Shown: positions 28,689 to 41,556 of the stretch, piece after piece
How positions within the stretch are numbered: the first letter of the stretch is position 1
Layout: each line of letters starts with the position of its first letter
Assembly (NCBI GenBank): GCA_914767715.1
Contig: OU612075.1
Span: 12,398,001-12,462,000, forward strand
Origin: Membranipora membranacea
Taxonomy: Eukaryota > Bryozoa > Gymnolaemata > Cheilostomatida > Membraniporidae
Length of the DNA stretch: 64,000 nt
Direction of reading: 5' to 3'
The notes under the pieces: generated by a model
The model's database searches: none
Told to the model about the DNA's origin: nothing
The model's input: the letters and a program-made list of their open reading frames with translations, nothing else
Translations under genes and position numbers: made by a program

Positions 28689-28803
28689 GTGTTTTGTATC
28701 ACACACCCGCTGAAGATAGTGATACTGGCTGTCATACTTGTGCTGTGTATGAAGAGACATGTTGAATTAGCGGATGGCCTTGTATGTGCCTACGCTGATG
28801 AAG
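28689..28803 (+). pseudogene. polycystin-like exon: THPLKI transmembrane segment
   Basis: The acceptor is TTTTCTATAG and the donor GTATGT. The frame CITHPLKIVILAVILVLCMK matches the family (T/S)QPLKV-hydrophobic-K segment. Phase agrees with the preceding exon (ends at 28290) and the following exon (starts at 30206). This supports one ancestral transcript. Confidence 0.65.
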
Positions 28804-30205
28804 GTATGTCAATATTAAGTACCCTTCCTCCTCTGAATCGATATAAGATGGGTTTTGCCACACATGAGTTTCTCTTAGGCTAAAATTGGCAAAATTGGGG
28901 CATGAACCCTCATTACCAACACTCCAATCATATAGACATATCCCCTTTACTTTAATTTGAATGTTTAAATCAACAATCTCACGTAAATTAAAGAGATTAC
29001 CCCATGAACAACAGAATCGGCCATTTGAAAAAAAACCTTTGATATTGTGTTCTTTGGTAAATGGAAAGGAGAAATCATACTAAATCATGGTGTTTCTACC
29101 TTTGCCTTATAGCATAATGGAGACTGATTCGCAGAAAAATATATCAATAGGCAGCTTAACCACCTTGCTTGAAATTCTTACCAACTTGCTCAAAAGCAAC
29201 TTGGTTGAGCCGCAATAATATCAGTTGAACTTTTATCTCAACCTCCTGTCGTGCTTTGCCCTAAAGCTGCTTTATAATTATGCTAATTTTTCTTCATATT
29301 TTGCAGAGTGACACTATATTATGAGTTTTTATTACCAAAACATCATCAATCAATACTGACTTCATCACCTGCTGGATAACGCTGCTCCAAAACAGTTTTG
29401 CCTATGGACGAATTGAGAATATTTAATTCTGAAACTAAAAAATGTGCCACAACCATAACCAACGAAACATATTACATGCTTACCTGTAAGTTATCAGTTA
29501 ATCATTTTCACATGTTGACAAGTATGACCTCATTTATGTGAGCTCTTTCACTAACAGCCAGTTGTTAATGAATATTGCCATTTTGGTTTTTATATTGATC
29601 TTCTATATGATTCTATCTAACCAAATTCTGTTGTTGTCCAACAGTTGATGTTGTCTGCTGTAGCAAAAAAATATGCATAATGTATATCATATCATCAATT
29701 ATTATGAAACATACTTCGGAACCGTGTATAGACATCATAGGAATATCAAGGAGTTAAAGCTCTACAGCTGAACTGATGAATATATTTGACGGCCAATGGA
29801 TGTAACCATTGATACTTAGTAGTTGTGTCCTCTCTTGTCATGGAGACACAACTCATAACCTGTTTGACCAAACAATGAATAGACTATAATTTTCAATGGT
29901 TTGAATCATAAGTCTGAAATTTCTGTTTCTAGCAAACCATTTTAGATAAAGCAACCTATATCCAGATTTTTAAATGAAATATAATATAAATATCACAAAT
30001 GAATACATTATGGGCAAATATTATTACTGTACATCTAGTTGGGCAGATAATCATGTTATAAAAATGGCATTCAATATTGGCATGTATCAGATGGGCATAC
30101 TACAAAAACTCACCCTCTCAATGATTTCTATGTGTAAAGTTGATACATCTTTGGGTTGAAGTTCAAAGCCTGTCTTTTTCTAAGCTATATAAATTTGTTT
30201 GATAG

Positions 30206-30355
30206 GACCTGATACTCTGAAACCAATAGATTTGGAGCCTGAAGAACAATCATGGACTCTCTGATGTTGTCATAGCTGTCAAAGACAAAGCCAGTGATAT
30301 AACTGATGCTGCCGCTACAAATATACCTGATACGTGGCAACAAGTAAAGGATGCA
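30206..30355 (+). pseudogene. polycystin-like linker exon with in-frame stop
   Basis: The phase continues from 28803. The frame reads LKPIDLEPEEQSWTL, a plausible acidic cytoplasmic linker, then meets TGA at 30262-30264. After the stop another frame (DVVIAVKDKASDI) is open up to a GTAAGT donor. This points to a second frame break. Confidence 0.5.
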
Positions 30356-30579
30356 GTAAGTTGAGTCCAGCACAACAATCAATCTATGTGAACTGAGTGC
30401 TGTACAAAATTTAATGCTGTTTATAGTTTAATATTATAAGTTGAATATGAATGATTTTTTTTGCAATTTATTATTACAGTATATATTTGTGACTCATCTT
30501 CAACTACAACAAAAAATATCAAATCTTTTAGTTATAACCATTGTCATCTTCAATGAATTTTATAATTCATATTTTTTAG

Positions 30580-30751
30580 ATCAAAACTCTACAAGATGAA
30601 GAGACAGAGAAAAAGGGACAATTCAAGCTGCAGTTAATCGCTTACTTCAAGATACATTATAATTTTGATTATATGCTACTAGACATCCTGATATATATTG
30701 TGTTTGCGACTTGTATAGTTATAATTGTCTCTGGTCAAGTTTTACCCTAAG
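30580..30751 (+). pseudogene. polycystin-like exon: transmembrane segment before the extracellular domain
   Basis: After the acceptor TTTTTTAG, the frame contains LLDILIYIVFATCIVIIVSG. This resembles the family's REI-x-x-YLLFLLLLL-x-V-x-YG helix. The basic residues expected just before it appear in a different frame (KMKRQRKRD), which suggests another frame break. The exon end was not resolved. Confidence 0.4.
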
Positions 30752-31029
30752 CTCACTGGCATCATCAAGCACTCAAGCACCTTGTCACTGAGGGGCACTA
30801 TGGAGGGCTGGCAATACCTGAGGCAGGTCTAAATACTATAATGGATCCTTACAGTCAGCTTGTTTCACAGTGTTGTGTGTTCCCTATGGCCAAATATACA
30901 ACATTTCTATTTACTGTGGTTTTCTGTAGAGCAAATTCATAAGTCCTTTTACTGGCCATCAATTGCTCTTTTTGTGCAAGCTAAGCAGCTACCGATAACA
31001 AATGAGATTTCCATTTGAACTCTTTGTAG

Positions 31030-31198
31030 GTAGCTGTGCCCTCAGATTTCTATTTGTTTATGAGAGAAGGACTTATCCCCAATCTCTACCCCTTAGATGA
31101 CCAGTATGGACAGGTTAAAGACACACCAACCTAGACAATAGATCCTCTCACTCATCGTGTTGGCTCTATCAGACTGAGACAACTCCGCATAACCAACT
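31030..31198 (+). pseudogene. polycystin extracellular-domain exon with in-frame TAG
   Basis: The acceptor is CTTTGTAG and the donor GTGAGT. The frame gives FYLFMREGLIPNLY and, further on, HRVGSIRLRQLRI. This matches the polycystin-domain order W-x-W-L...L-x-P-x-L-Y then x-x-(V/L)-G-x-x-R-L-R-Q-x-R. Between them TAG at 31132-31134 is in frame. The match is strong and the stop is clear. Confidence 0.65.
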
Positions 31199-31550
31199 GT
31201 GAGTGAAAAAAGGTATTTGTTTTTTCACGGTTATTCATCAAATTTTATTTCGTTTTCTTTTTATCATTTATTGAGGTTTAATCAACATTGGCATTATGAT
31301 AGTCCATTTAGTCATAAACTATAGGTGGTTGTCCCCTAATACCAATTGGTAAGACAACTCAGATGAATTTCAATAAGAATATCTCTCATTACGATGCACA
31401 CTTGTGGCTTCAATATTTTTTATTGATTCGTTCAGCGACAGAATTTATAGTGATAAAATACCAATAAAATTTTTTTTCAATATTATGTGCTTGATATCAG
31501 CCTTCATTATCATCACCTTATTTGAATTTTGTTGTTAAATTTTCTTGCAG

Positions 31551-31813
31551 TTTACTCGGTATTTGCTTTATCTGAGTATTTTATTGTACAGAGAAATAGA
31601 TTTTTGTTTATTACGCCAATGAACATATACGTCAACTTGTTTGGCAAATCAGCGGTGAAAATCTTCCACTTATGTATCGCAATGTTTTCAGAAACGGCAC
31701 CCATCCCCCAACATGATTATTTACCTTACTCATGGCATGAAATGATTTGTTATATACAAATATATTGTTGCATTGAGATAATTGACAAAGGAGAAGTAAA
31801 AAGCTTTGGCTAG
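31551..31813 (+). pseudogene. polycystin-like exon: end of extracellular domain
   Basis: Follows TTTCTTGCAG. The frame RFLFITPMNIYVNLFGKS then SETAPIPQHDYLPYS resembles the family's (A/V)FV-x-F-x-x-YN-x-N-x-NLF ... E-x-x-x-x-G-x-x-P segment. The exon end is unknown and the similarity is moderate. Confidence 0.4.
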
Positions 31814-32974
31814 TAAGCTGGAATGCAAAGCTAACCTAAGGCTATTCCATCACTGCACATGATATTAGATCTAATAAAGCCACAAGGAAGCCAAGTATTA
31901 CTCTTGAATGGTCTGCATGATCAGGTCTAGTCATTTGGCAGGCAGAGAATACAACCTCGAGAGTATAGACAATAAGCCTTGTTTGGATTCAGTTGATTTT
32001 TAATTCATTTGTAAGATAAACATGATGGTAATAATAACATCAAACTCAAGACGAAACTATAGCAATTGTGGACTTGACATTTTGCTCTATATGAACAATG
32101 TTTTGCTCGACTTGGATTTTACTATTCTCCCCTTCATATGATGGTAAGTTGGAAAATTGTCGATGAACCAAAGATGTTGCATTGAGCAGTTGTATAGTTG
32201 ATATATTGAAAGCAAACCAAAACTCGAGTCTGGTAGTCAGACTGTACAGTGGACAATGTATTAGCTGACTCATCTATTTGTTTTGCTTTTATTTTCACCA
32301 TTTCCTGTGACTTTGTTTCCCCGCACATAGCTTGGTAACAGATGCTGTGCCACCAAGTTATGGGCTCTGAGTCATTTACTCTTCTCGAGTAGAGTGTTGG
32401 TAGACCATGACTATTTGCTTCCAGTATATGGTTTCATTGTGCGGTTTATATAATGACTCATGAAACAGATTAACACTTCTGCAAGGTAATTCTTGGGATT
32501 ACAGGGTGAATTACTTATTGCAATCAAATGATTGTACATACAACTACTATTCTGATGTCACCTCATTGGTTTACTCTGAAATGACAGGGGGCATGATATC
32601 CCTTTGCTTCCTTCAAACTTAACAACACATAAGAGTCCTCTCCACAAAAAGATTATTAATGATTGAGGAGTGAACCATTTGCATGCATCCAATGTTAGCA
32701 AGACTCCCTGACCTTGCCAATCTGATTTAATAAAAACAGAGGAATAACAACCAGTTATCCTCAATAGCAGGGTAAAGGTGACACTAATTTATTTGATACT
32801 GAAGCAAGGCACTAACTGTTGTGATTGCTACCCTTGTCTCGCTGCCAGCCTGTGGGTCAAACCACAATGATTGGATTGTGCTGCTATGGCTCAGCTTTTA
32901 TGTCCTGTTAGTCGTTTGTATTTATGATTATTTGACTAATTACTGTGTTTCTTCCTTTCTAGGAGAATGATTTG

Positions 32975-34520
32975 TAATGTATAGTAATATGGCTGGCATG
33001 GAGGAAAACAAGAAGGTGCTACCATTGTCTTTGGTAAGTTTAATACAGATTATCACAATGAGGGTTATATTGGAAAATGTCTTAGTCTCATATTATTTCA
33101 CACTGTCTGCTTTCTCCATCAATTGATAATTGTGCTGTTTTCCTTTTCAAACTGCGATGGCATCACTGGCTACAAGTGATTGATCCTCACTGTTATTTCT
33201 TCTATTTACCGAAATGTGTCTGCCTAATTCGATTTTTTTCTGAGCGCAATTGGCAGGCATTTTTTTTATCCAATGATTAGACAAGCCTGCTTCTCTATGC
33301 AATGGGTAGACTAGACTAGGCACTAGATACAAAAGATTATGCGTATTTTGTTAATTTTTTGGCATTTCTCCCCGCTCAATCATCTTTTTTTCCCATTAAG
33401 TCTAACTTATCATACATGGCAAAAAATAGGATTGCTGGAGGACTCTTTCAAACTCATTTTGTGTTCAATTCACCACATGATCAATACATAGTTGAATAAA
33501 AGATCTAGTTCTTGTTAAGTCGTTTGTCATTAGAATATCCTGCAATGACTCTTGCAACTTTAGTAAGATAGATTTAGGTTTAAGGCTCAGACAAGTTTTT
33601 GTAATAACCCAATTTCTTGATCTTGAGGAGGGGGCGTCGATTTTATTATTTGTGATCTTTTTGATTGTGAACATCAATCTCGTGAAATCTTGATTTGGGT
33701 AGGGTATATCAAATCTAACTAGTGGGGGCGGAAGGGGGGATATGTAATGTATTTTGATATGGCTGTGGAGTTGAAACACCAGAAGGTGCTACCATTGTCT
33801 TTGGTAAGTTTATCACAGATTATTACAATGAGGGTTTTATTGGAAAATCTCCTAGTCTCTTATTATATCAGACAATGTACTTCATCCATCGTCTGACAAT
33901 TGTGCTGTTTTCCTTTTCAAACTGGGATGGCATCAGTGGCTACAATAATTATTCACTATTGTTTTTTGTATTCACCATAATGAGTCTGCCTCATCCTTGG
34001 ATTTTTTTTCTGACAGCTTAAACGCGTTCATCATCTTTGTGGCATCTGGCAATCTGCAAACTTTTGCAGTGTGTTTTTTATCCAATGATAAGACTAGCCT
34101 GCTCTTCTATGCTATTGGTAGACTATACTAGGCACTAGGTACAAATGATTCCGCGTTGGTTGCAGATTCTTTAGCATTTGTCTTTTTTTCTGAACGTGGC
34201 AAAAAGAAATTGCTGGTGGACTTTTCCGAATTTTTTTTCTCGAGCTCACCTCATGAGCCTACAGTAAGGTTAATTTGAAGTTAACCAGCAATACTTATTT
34301 GAATAGAATATCTAGTTCTTGTCAAGTGGTTTGTTATTGTTGCAGGATAACATGATTTTAGTTATTTTTGTCCTATTTCAAGTTTTTTTTTTATCTCAGC
34401 ATTCCTTTTCACTCTGTTGAATCTGACTCAAGTGGTTGACAATTTTATGATTCTTCATTCGTTGGACAGTCATGATATTGAACATTTGCAATCTGACTAG
34501 AGGAGGAGGTAGTGATATTG
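32975..34520. repeat. imperfect tandem duplication, units about 770 bp
   Basis: Copy 1 (about 32975-33735) and copy 2 (about 33736-34520) share AAGGTGCTACCATTGTCTTT (33013 and 33783), a shared TTGTGCTGTTTTCC word and a shared TCTAGTTCTTG word in the same order, with many substitutions and indels. No conserved coding frame was seen, so it is an old duplication. Confidence 0.75.
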
Positions 34521-36652
34521 TGACTCTACCTACATCTACCATCGTATGCTTGGTGTCACCATCATGTTGTCATGATTGGCTTGAGCAGGTTGAGTCTGGC
34601 TTGTATGTATGTATGTATGTATAGCACTTAATTAAATCTATGCAGATTAAATACATGTCGTAAAAATTTGCTTAGTAGATTTACAGTAAAAGGTCAATTC
34701 TAAAAAACTGTCTAAAAATAAAACTAAAAGTATAATAAAAAATGTATCATTATATAACTGGGCACAGAGTGTTTTAAAATAGAACTTTCGGCAGTTTACT
34801 TGCTGTTTTGGTATCCTACACCTGCCGGATGGAAGTTTGTCCAGCTCTAAAGCAGGGTCAGTACTAGAAATCATAGATAGAATAGATCGTGGTTGGCCAT
34901 CCTCTATGTGAACTTAAATGAACTCCCATGTACAGTATCTATAGACTTCTTCAATGTTTATGGCTCTGGAACATAGATATGTGAAACAGATAGCCCAAGC
35001 TTTACCAGTTTTCCTCTCCTGTGTTTCACCTTTGACATTAAAAAGTCCAAAGTAATCTAGATCAGACCACATGCATCTCCACTCCACAAGTCTTATCATT
35101 GATATATCAACAAGTTACGATAATAAGACTTCCACCATTTTGATCATCAGATGATAATTTCTTTCTATTTTACTCCAAAAAGGTCACTCTATCATAAACA
35201 AAGAAGAAACAAGCGTTCTCTATCACAATTAACACAATGAAATGGGATATAACACTCACGTCTGCTCAATGATATTGCCAAACACTTGCTGGCTATTTGT
35301 TCCAGTATGGGAATCCAAATTTTACTGACATTGGTTATTATTATGTGAGTCGCAGAGCTCAACTTCTCCTGGCCACTGGACAACCTTGACATAGCATAAA
35401 TACCCTTAATGTTTAAATTTTTCCATATGAGTTCGATCTTTTCTTTGATGTGAGGATTTGGGCTGTGTTTCCTGTAAATCTATAGTTTCGCTTTGACATG
35501 GAGAAAGTTTTTCCTCACTTAGGTGCGAAAGAAAAAGGTTGTACCCAATGAGCACGCACAACCAAAAATTAGCAGTAAAGTTTTTCCTCTTTTCTGCCTT
35601 TAAAAGGAGAAGATATGCAATGAGAAAAACCATAATAACAATTAATTATAACTAATTAAATACCGGCTGTCAAAAGGGACCGTTCCCCTCTGCAGACGTT
35701 GGCCCTTAAAGGTAAATATTTAAAATTTGACTTTGATTTATTATAGTTGGCCAAATATAGATATATCTCTCCTGAATTAAAAGAATTTATAGATAACGAG
35801 GTAAAACGATAACAAAACAACATTCGGATTGGCATAAATTTGAATGTTTAAAGTATGAGGGAACATGTCCTTGTATCCCGATTTTCAGTATAATTGGCAA
35901 CGCAATTTTATGTAAAATTAAAATTTGATTGAGATGACACACAAATGAGGATTTCCTGAAAGTAAACCACCAGCAGCGTGGTTTTCTGAAACACTTGGTT
36001 AAAATGTCAGCATTCATTCTAATCTCGAGTCTCACTGAAACTAGTTCTCATTAAAAATGATACAGTACTATAATTATAATTTTACTTTATTGACAGGTTT
36101 GGTCAGCGATGGATTCTGATTGGTATGCTATATGTCCCGATTGTATTTGGGCTATTTTTTCTGCTCTGGTGACAACCACCTACTGATGATATCTTCTGGT
36201 AGGTGTATTTGCATTGAGGATGTGCTTTATTTTAGAGTTGTTTTCCCTTATATATTGGTATATCTTATGATCAGGTGGAACACATAAAACTTGATGATAG
36301 TGGACATGCAACACCTCTGCCCTGTTGTTGGATATCTTTGATTTCAGAGTATCAATTCAAAAAAGCGTAGGCCATCAAGCTGTCATGATCACACTCCGAG
36401 GTGATACCAATTCTCACTTAGGTGGGCAATAATGGATTATTACCGTCATTAAGATAAAGCCAATAACCGGGACTTTCACTTTATTGACTTTGTGCCCCCA
36501 TATGACACCTCACACTGCAAGTTTTGAGAACAGCAGTCTTTCATAAGGCTTTCAAGCCGTACAGATGACACCTTGAGAATATACGGTTCCCATCAAGAAT
36601 TTTCCTGGTCCCATGTGGATTATCAACTTCAAATTGCTTAGGCAGTCAAGCT
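34521..36652. other. no gene recognised
   Basis: Short frames only. A TATG tetranucleotide run lies near 34602-34622. Near 36097, after a CAG acceptor, a short hydrophobic frame (WILIGMLYVPIVFGLFFLLW) could be another membrane-segment exon, but it is too short to assign. Confidence 0.35.
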
Positions 36653-37124
36653 GTTGGGTCACACTAGGGCAAGATAACAAGTCTCATCTTCATCATGGTG
36701 TTTAATAATGAAATATATAATATTTATTGGAATATATGTTTAATGATACCGCCGACATCAAAACAAAGCCAATATCAGGGACCCTAACTTTTGGAGGTCT
36801 ACTGGCTTTATGAGTTGGCTCCAATTGGTGGAGGGGGATGAGAGCCAATACCTGGTCATAAATGGTGTTTTCAGGAAGGTTCTATAAGCCGTTGGGTCAC
36901 ACTAGGGCAAGATAACAAGTCTCATCTTCATCATGGTGTTTAATAATGAAATATATAATATTTAATGGAATATATGTTTAATGATACCGCGGACATCAAA
37001 ACAAAGCCAATATCAAGGACCCTAACTTTTGGAGGCCTACTGGCTTTATGTGTTGGCTCCAATTGGTGGATGGGGATGAGAGCCAGTACCAGGTCATAAA
37101 TGGTGTTTCCAGGAAGGTTCTATA
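36653..37124. repeat. 238-bp tandem duplication
   Basis: The unit starting GTTGGGTCACACTAGGGCAA occurs at 36653 and again at 36891, about 95% alike by eye. This is a recent local duplication. The second copy has a slightly longer open frame but nothing recognisable. Confidence 0.9.
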
Positions 37125-37127
37125 TGA

Positions 37128-40100
37128 TCTGGCATTTGCTCTTAACGAAAATTTTGGCAATGTCAAGTTGAAGGTAATTTCCAGAACATACCACTCGACC
37201 TGTCATTGGCTCTTCTTTTCCCCACCCACCAATCAGAGCCATCACATTGGCTACACTGATTTTCCAGATAATTGTGCTCACCCAACAGTTTAAGCCCTGT
37301 CAGAGACAAATTTGAGTACTCTTCAAAGCAAGGAATACGTTTCTCAATGGCTTAACAAGGTTGTCAATGGAGGGTAGAATATCGAGTGTAACTTGAGGGA
37401 TGCATCCAGCAGTAGTAGGCTTCATGCAAAGCTATTTATTTTTTAGCAACAGTGCTTGATATTTTCTATTTTTTTTCCCCAAAATATAGGGACATCACTC
37501 TAGAAAGTGATTCACAGAGATATATATGAATTGATAATTGTTAAAGCTTCAATTTGTTATAATCATATGTATATAGATACATTTCATACACATACACAGT
37601 TTATTTTCTGCTGAGAACTCATAGGTCATTAATAAAAGGTAATTATCAATCATGTGACATAACTACATTTTGTGTAGAAATTATCTTCCATACATTTCCG
37701 TTATATTATCACAATATTATCCGATACATTATTTGCTGTTAAATGTGTAATCGCTATTTCTCCTTCTTTGATTACTATGTTTTAATTATCTTCTCACATT
37801 TTAAACGTATCAACGGAATAAGTTCCGAAGTGTCTGTATGATCAAAAAATCTTTCACATCTTGGCTGCAACAACAATAGATCAATTTGATTTATTGGCAG
37901 GCTGCAAAAGGGTAACTAAAAGCTCGCTAGATTGAGGCATGCAGCTAGCAGCTAATGAACAAACAATAACATATTGTGGGTGAAAAGGTATAGGCGCAAA
38001 GCGCATTAACATGGGTTTGCTATGAAGTTACAATTTTCTAGACTGAGACTGGACTGCATTTAGAATTATGCATTCATCACCATTTTAAATATAAATATGT
38101 TATTTCAAACTAGTATGTTCATTCATGTTCTTCTCTCAGCATCATTGCTTTGCTTTTTGAGCAAGGCTTGTACCATAAGCCAAGGTGTTTGAAGCCTGAT
38201 TTTGTCGACCTCAGATCTCCCTAATTGGTATTTTGCAACCTCTGGCAGGTTCCTGCTACAAGGATAAATAGGAGTTGAAAACTGAAATTAGGGAAAATTC
38301 CTCTAATACTACCTGAGCAGACAGCTGTACTCTCGACACATGCCTGATAGTATACAAATTTACAGCTTTATTTCAATAACCTTCTGAAACAAGTATTGTG
38401 GTGAAAAAAAACAATTATCAGCCTGAAATATGCATATCAATATTGTAAATATGATCCAAAGTAATGAAACCATTTTCTGCCTGTTATCCTCAAATTCATA
38501 ATTCTGGTTTGTAAAAAGAAAATGTAGTGCAAACATTTTTTTCTACTAGAGATAATGTCAATATACTGATTTCTCAAATGCTTGTTATATGATCAGGAGT
38601 AGTGATGCACATGTGTGTAGTTATTTCAATCAAAGAGAGTTAGCCAAAATTTGTGAAACTCTCTAAAGCTATCTCTCGACATTTAACTTCACGGGAATTG
38701 TTTTTTTGCCAAAATATCTTTATCAGGGATGTCTCTTGATCTATTCATATTCATGAAGCTTTCTATCCTTCCATTGGGAGACATTTTGAACAAAGAATTG
38801 GAGGACACGCTAGCTAAAAATATATTATATTTTCTACGCAATACAATATATGACATGTAAAGTGTTATTTGGAGTACTGAAAATGTTCGCTGCCTAGCTC
38901 ATGTTTAACTTATCATTGTAACCGCAGGAGTTTCGTTGGTCATTGAGGGTTAGATAATATATCTCTTAGCATTGACAAGGCCAGATTTTATCTAAAACTA
39001 TGTATATTTTCTACTGTGCTTACTTGGAATTTTCTCAACTCTCTCTTTTAAAAGTAGGCAAAATCACTGATTTAGAAACCTTAAGAATAGGGAGTCTTCT
39101 ACGCTGAGTAATGATCCATTTGCATCAGTGATAATGACTTTATAATAATGATGTAAATTAAATTTTGCAACAATTTTATTGTAATTATTGATACAGAAAT
39201 AAGCAATAGTTGTATCAGCAGGTACCCCTTGTGTGATTCATATTATTATTTTTATTGAATGATTAGATGTTGGAACAAATCTGACATTGAAGGCAATGCT
39301 ACTCATTTATTAAGATGCCACTTTGACTCCTCAATTGTGAAATAACAAATTCACTCTAAGTATTTTAAACTGGGTACTATTTTGCTATAATGCAAGGCTA
39401 TTTAAATTCCGATCATCTGAATGCATCGAATTACAGAAATTTAGGAGTTAAAGACAAACATAGCAAAAATAATGGATCAGCTGGAGCAAGCCAGCCAATC
39501 AGCCAGCCATCTATCAACTGTTCTAGAGATGTCTCAAATTGATCTGCTTGTTCAGTTAGAGCCATGCAATTATCAAAATTATTCCTTTGAATTTATTGCT
39601 ATCAGAATCTTTAATGATACTACATTTTAGGAGAATGGAAGTAATTTTTGACCTCAGAATTGGCCAATTATATTTTCAAAGTTTTGTCCTTTCCAAAGAA
39701 TGCGTTAGCTTTCTAAGCATGTTTTCCCCAAGCTCAATCAATATAAATCTAGGAACCGCAAAATTGACCTGTAGGCATTCAATTTATTCAATTTTGGCTA
39801 TAAATACTTTCTGATGAAAAATGATTTACAGCATTGTCCTGTCGCCCAAACGAGGTCAATTGTGCAGTTGCCTACTGAAAGCATAATGACATTATTTTGG
39901 TAGCGTGTGACAGAATGGTCGATACTTTTTCTTGCTCTGCTTAACATGTGATACCATCTTGCAATATGCATTTGGAGGACAGTCAATACTATCATGAGGT
40001 AACACAACAGTTTGGCGAGTGACTACATACTACATCATCATTGTTTCCTTGGAACATGAACTGCAATTTTCCTCGTTCTATTCTTCTTGTTTGGTTTAGT

Positions 40101-40290
40101 GATCACCTAAAGCAAGTTTGTGAATTTTTCAACTGATGCATTCATGTGGAGAAATAAACATGTTTTCACATCTTCTGTCTGACTTGGTGTTGAGTTCAAT
40201 AGCCTGTTAGTAGGTGTTTATGTCAAGAAGTTCTCCAGTTGCATATCTGGTCTCCTGATTCGGATCTGCTTCTCACCTCTGCACCTAATG
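37128..40290. other. intergenic, no gene recognised
   Basis: AT-rich with short frames only. Confidence 0.45.
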
Positions 40291-40309
40291 CAATAAATCA
40301 TCTTCACAA

Positions 40310-40450
40310 CAAATTTTAAATGCGTCACAAATGCAAGTTCAATTCCTTATTAAATTGTTTTCAAATTCTGAGGTGTTTATGAGTTTGGGTTATATGATAA
40401 TTAACGCAGCTAAATTGTGGCTTAATATTAATCTTATCCCATCCCATGAT
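40310..40450. repeat. copy of the dispersed repeat targeted by the Polinton
   Basis: Contains ATGCGTCACAAATGC and TTAAATTGTTTTCAAA in the same order and spacing as 61741-61890 and as the Polinton's left flank (40830-40918). A diverged copy. Confidence 0.55.
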
Positions 40451-40912
40451 ACGAATATGTACCATGCTGTGGCGCCTTATATACTTACCTTCTACATGAT
40501 CCTGACATAAATAGCTTGCTATAGCACTCCAGATTTAAGGTGCAGGAGTTCAATCTCCAATTGTCAGATCCTCATGTTTGCGGCTCCATAGCTGCACCTG
40601 AGATTAGATACTGAACTATCAATAAATTAATTTAAAAAACAGGAGCTATATTGACAGTTTTCTGGCAAATTGATGAGTGAAAGTTGAATGGAGTAAGAGA
40701 TTCAGACGTTTGACGCTGGTCAGGTGACCTTTAGTATTGGTTTCTGGTTCTGGTGGTTTTGGAATAGTCAAGGATCTTTGTTTGATTGAGCTTAATCTGG
40801 TATCTAGATATGCATCTGCCTCCAACCCTGTACAACATTCAACTAGTTATTTTTCACAACATATTTGGTATCTGTCACAGTGATGCAAGATTATTTCCCT
40901 AAATTGTTTCCA

Positions 40913-40918
40913 AATGCC
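40913..40918. repeat. left target-site duplication of the Polinton
   Basis: AATGCC, identical to 61365-61370. Six bases is the standard Polinton duplication length. Confidence 0.9.
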
Positions 40919-41021
40919 AGTAGTAAAAGTGGGAGCAGGTCGTTAGCCCGAACCCATTGAAACGAATGAGCGGCTCGATCCCTTTTGTAACGTTCCTGGT
41001 GGAACGACTACTCATATTGTA

Positions 41022-41443
41022 GGGGAGACTGGGGGAATATGGGCCACAGGGTAATATGGGCCACCTGCTGATTGGCTAAAATATTGTTTGTTTCCATTTT
41101 TTCTTTTTCTAATATTTTAGTACTTCATGTTTCAGAAAAATACATGTGGCTTTGAAAGCTCTGCTCTATTTTCCTTCTGCACAGTAAGTAAAACAAATTT
41201 TACTCATCCAAAAGTAAATATCTTGATGCCCCTATGACCAGGGATAACTTTGGTGCATTTTATGATGTTGGAACTAACTTAAATGCATTGATTTCTCACT
41301 ATGTGAGGAATCTGTGTTTACAAGCATGAGATGACAACTCCTCACCAATTTGATAAATTGTTATTTTTCTCTCAAATCATCACATGGGGTTAAATGGGCC
41401 ATCCAGACCAGGGTAATATGGGCCACCGGCCCATATTACCCCG
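41022..41443. repeat. subterminal GGGTAATATGGGCCACC repeats of the pogo element
   Basis: The word GGTAATATGGGCCACC occurs next to the 5' end (about 41050) and again near 41411. At 41411 it is followed at once by its inverse (GGCCCATATTACCCC), making a palindrome. Related words occur near the 3' end at about 43526 and 43541. Probable transposase binding sites (inference). Confidence 0.6.
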
Positions 41444-41556
41444 CTAATCAGTAAACATCGGATAACAGTTTTAGATATATCTAACTACTAGTTTCCATAA
41501 TCTTAGTACATCTACAATGTATTGATTAATGTGATTTTGCTTTGTAGGTTGCAATC

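Larger units (their letters stand above)
14310..31813 (+). pseudogene. polycystin-1-like (PKD1 family) locus, scattered exons, probably decayed
   Basis: Ten exon-like segments on the plus strand occur in family order: PLAT domain (14310 and 16383), transmembrane segments (26094, 26253, 28146, 28689, 30580) and extracellular polycystin-domain pieces (31030, 31551), plus a linker exon (30206). Known members are large multi-pass membrane proteins of cilia and sperm. Several exon junctions keep phase, which argues for a true gene origin. Three defects argue against function: a one-base frame break near 28240-28252, an in-frame TGA at 30262 and an in-frame TAG at 31132. The PLAT exon also lacks a clear GT donor. 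Sequencing error is an alternative explanation. Upstream REJ/GPS exons and the C-terminal channel exons were not found. Confidence 0.6.
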
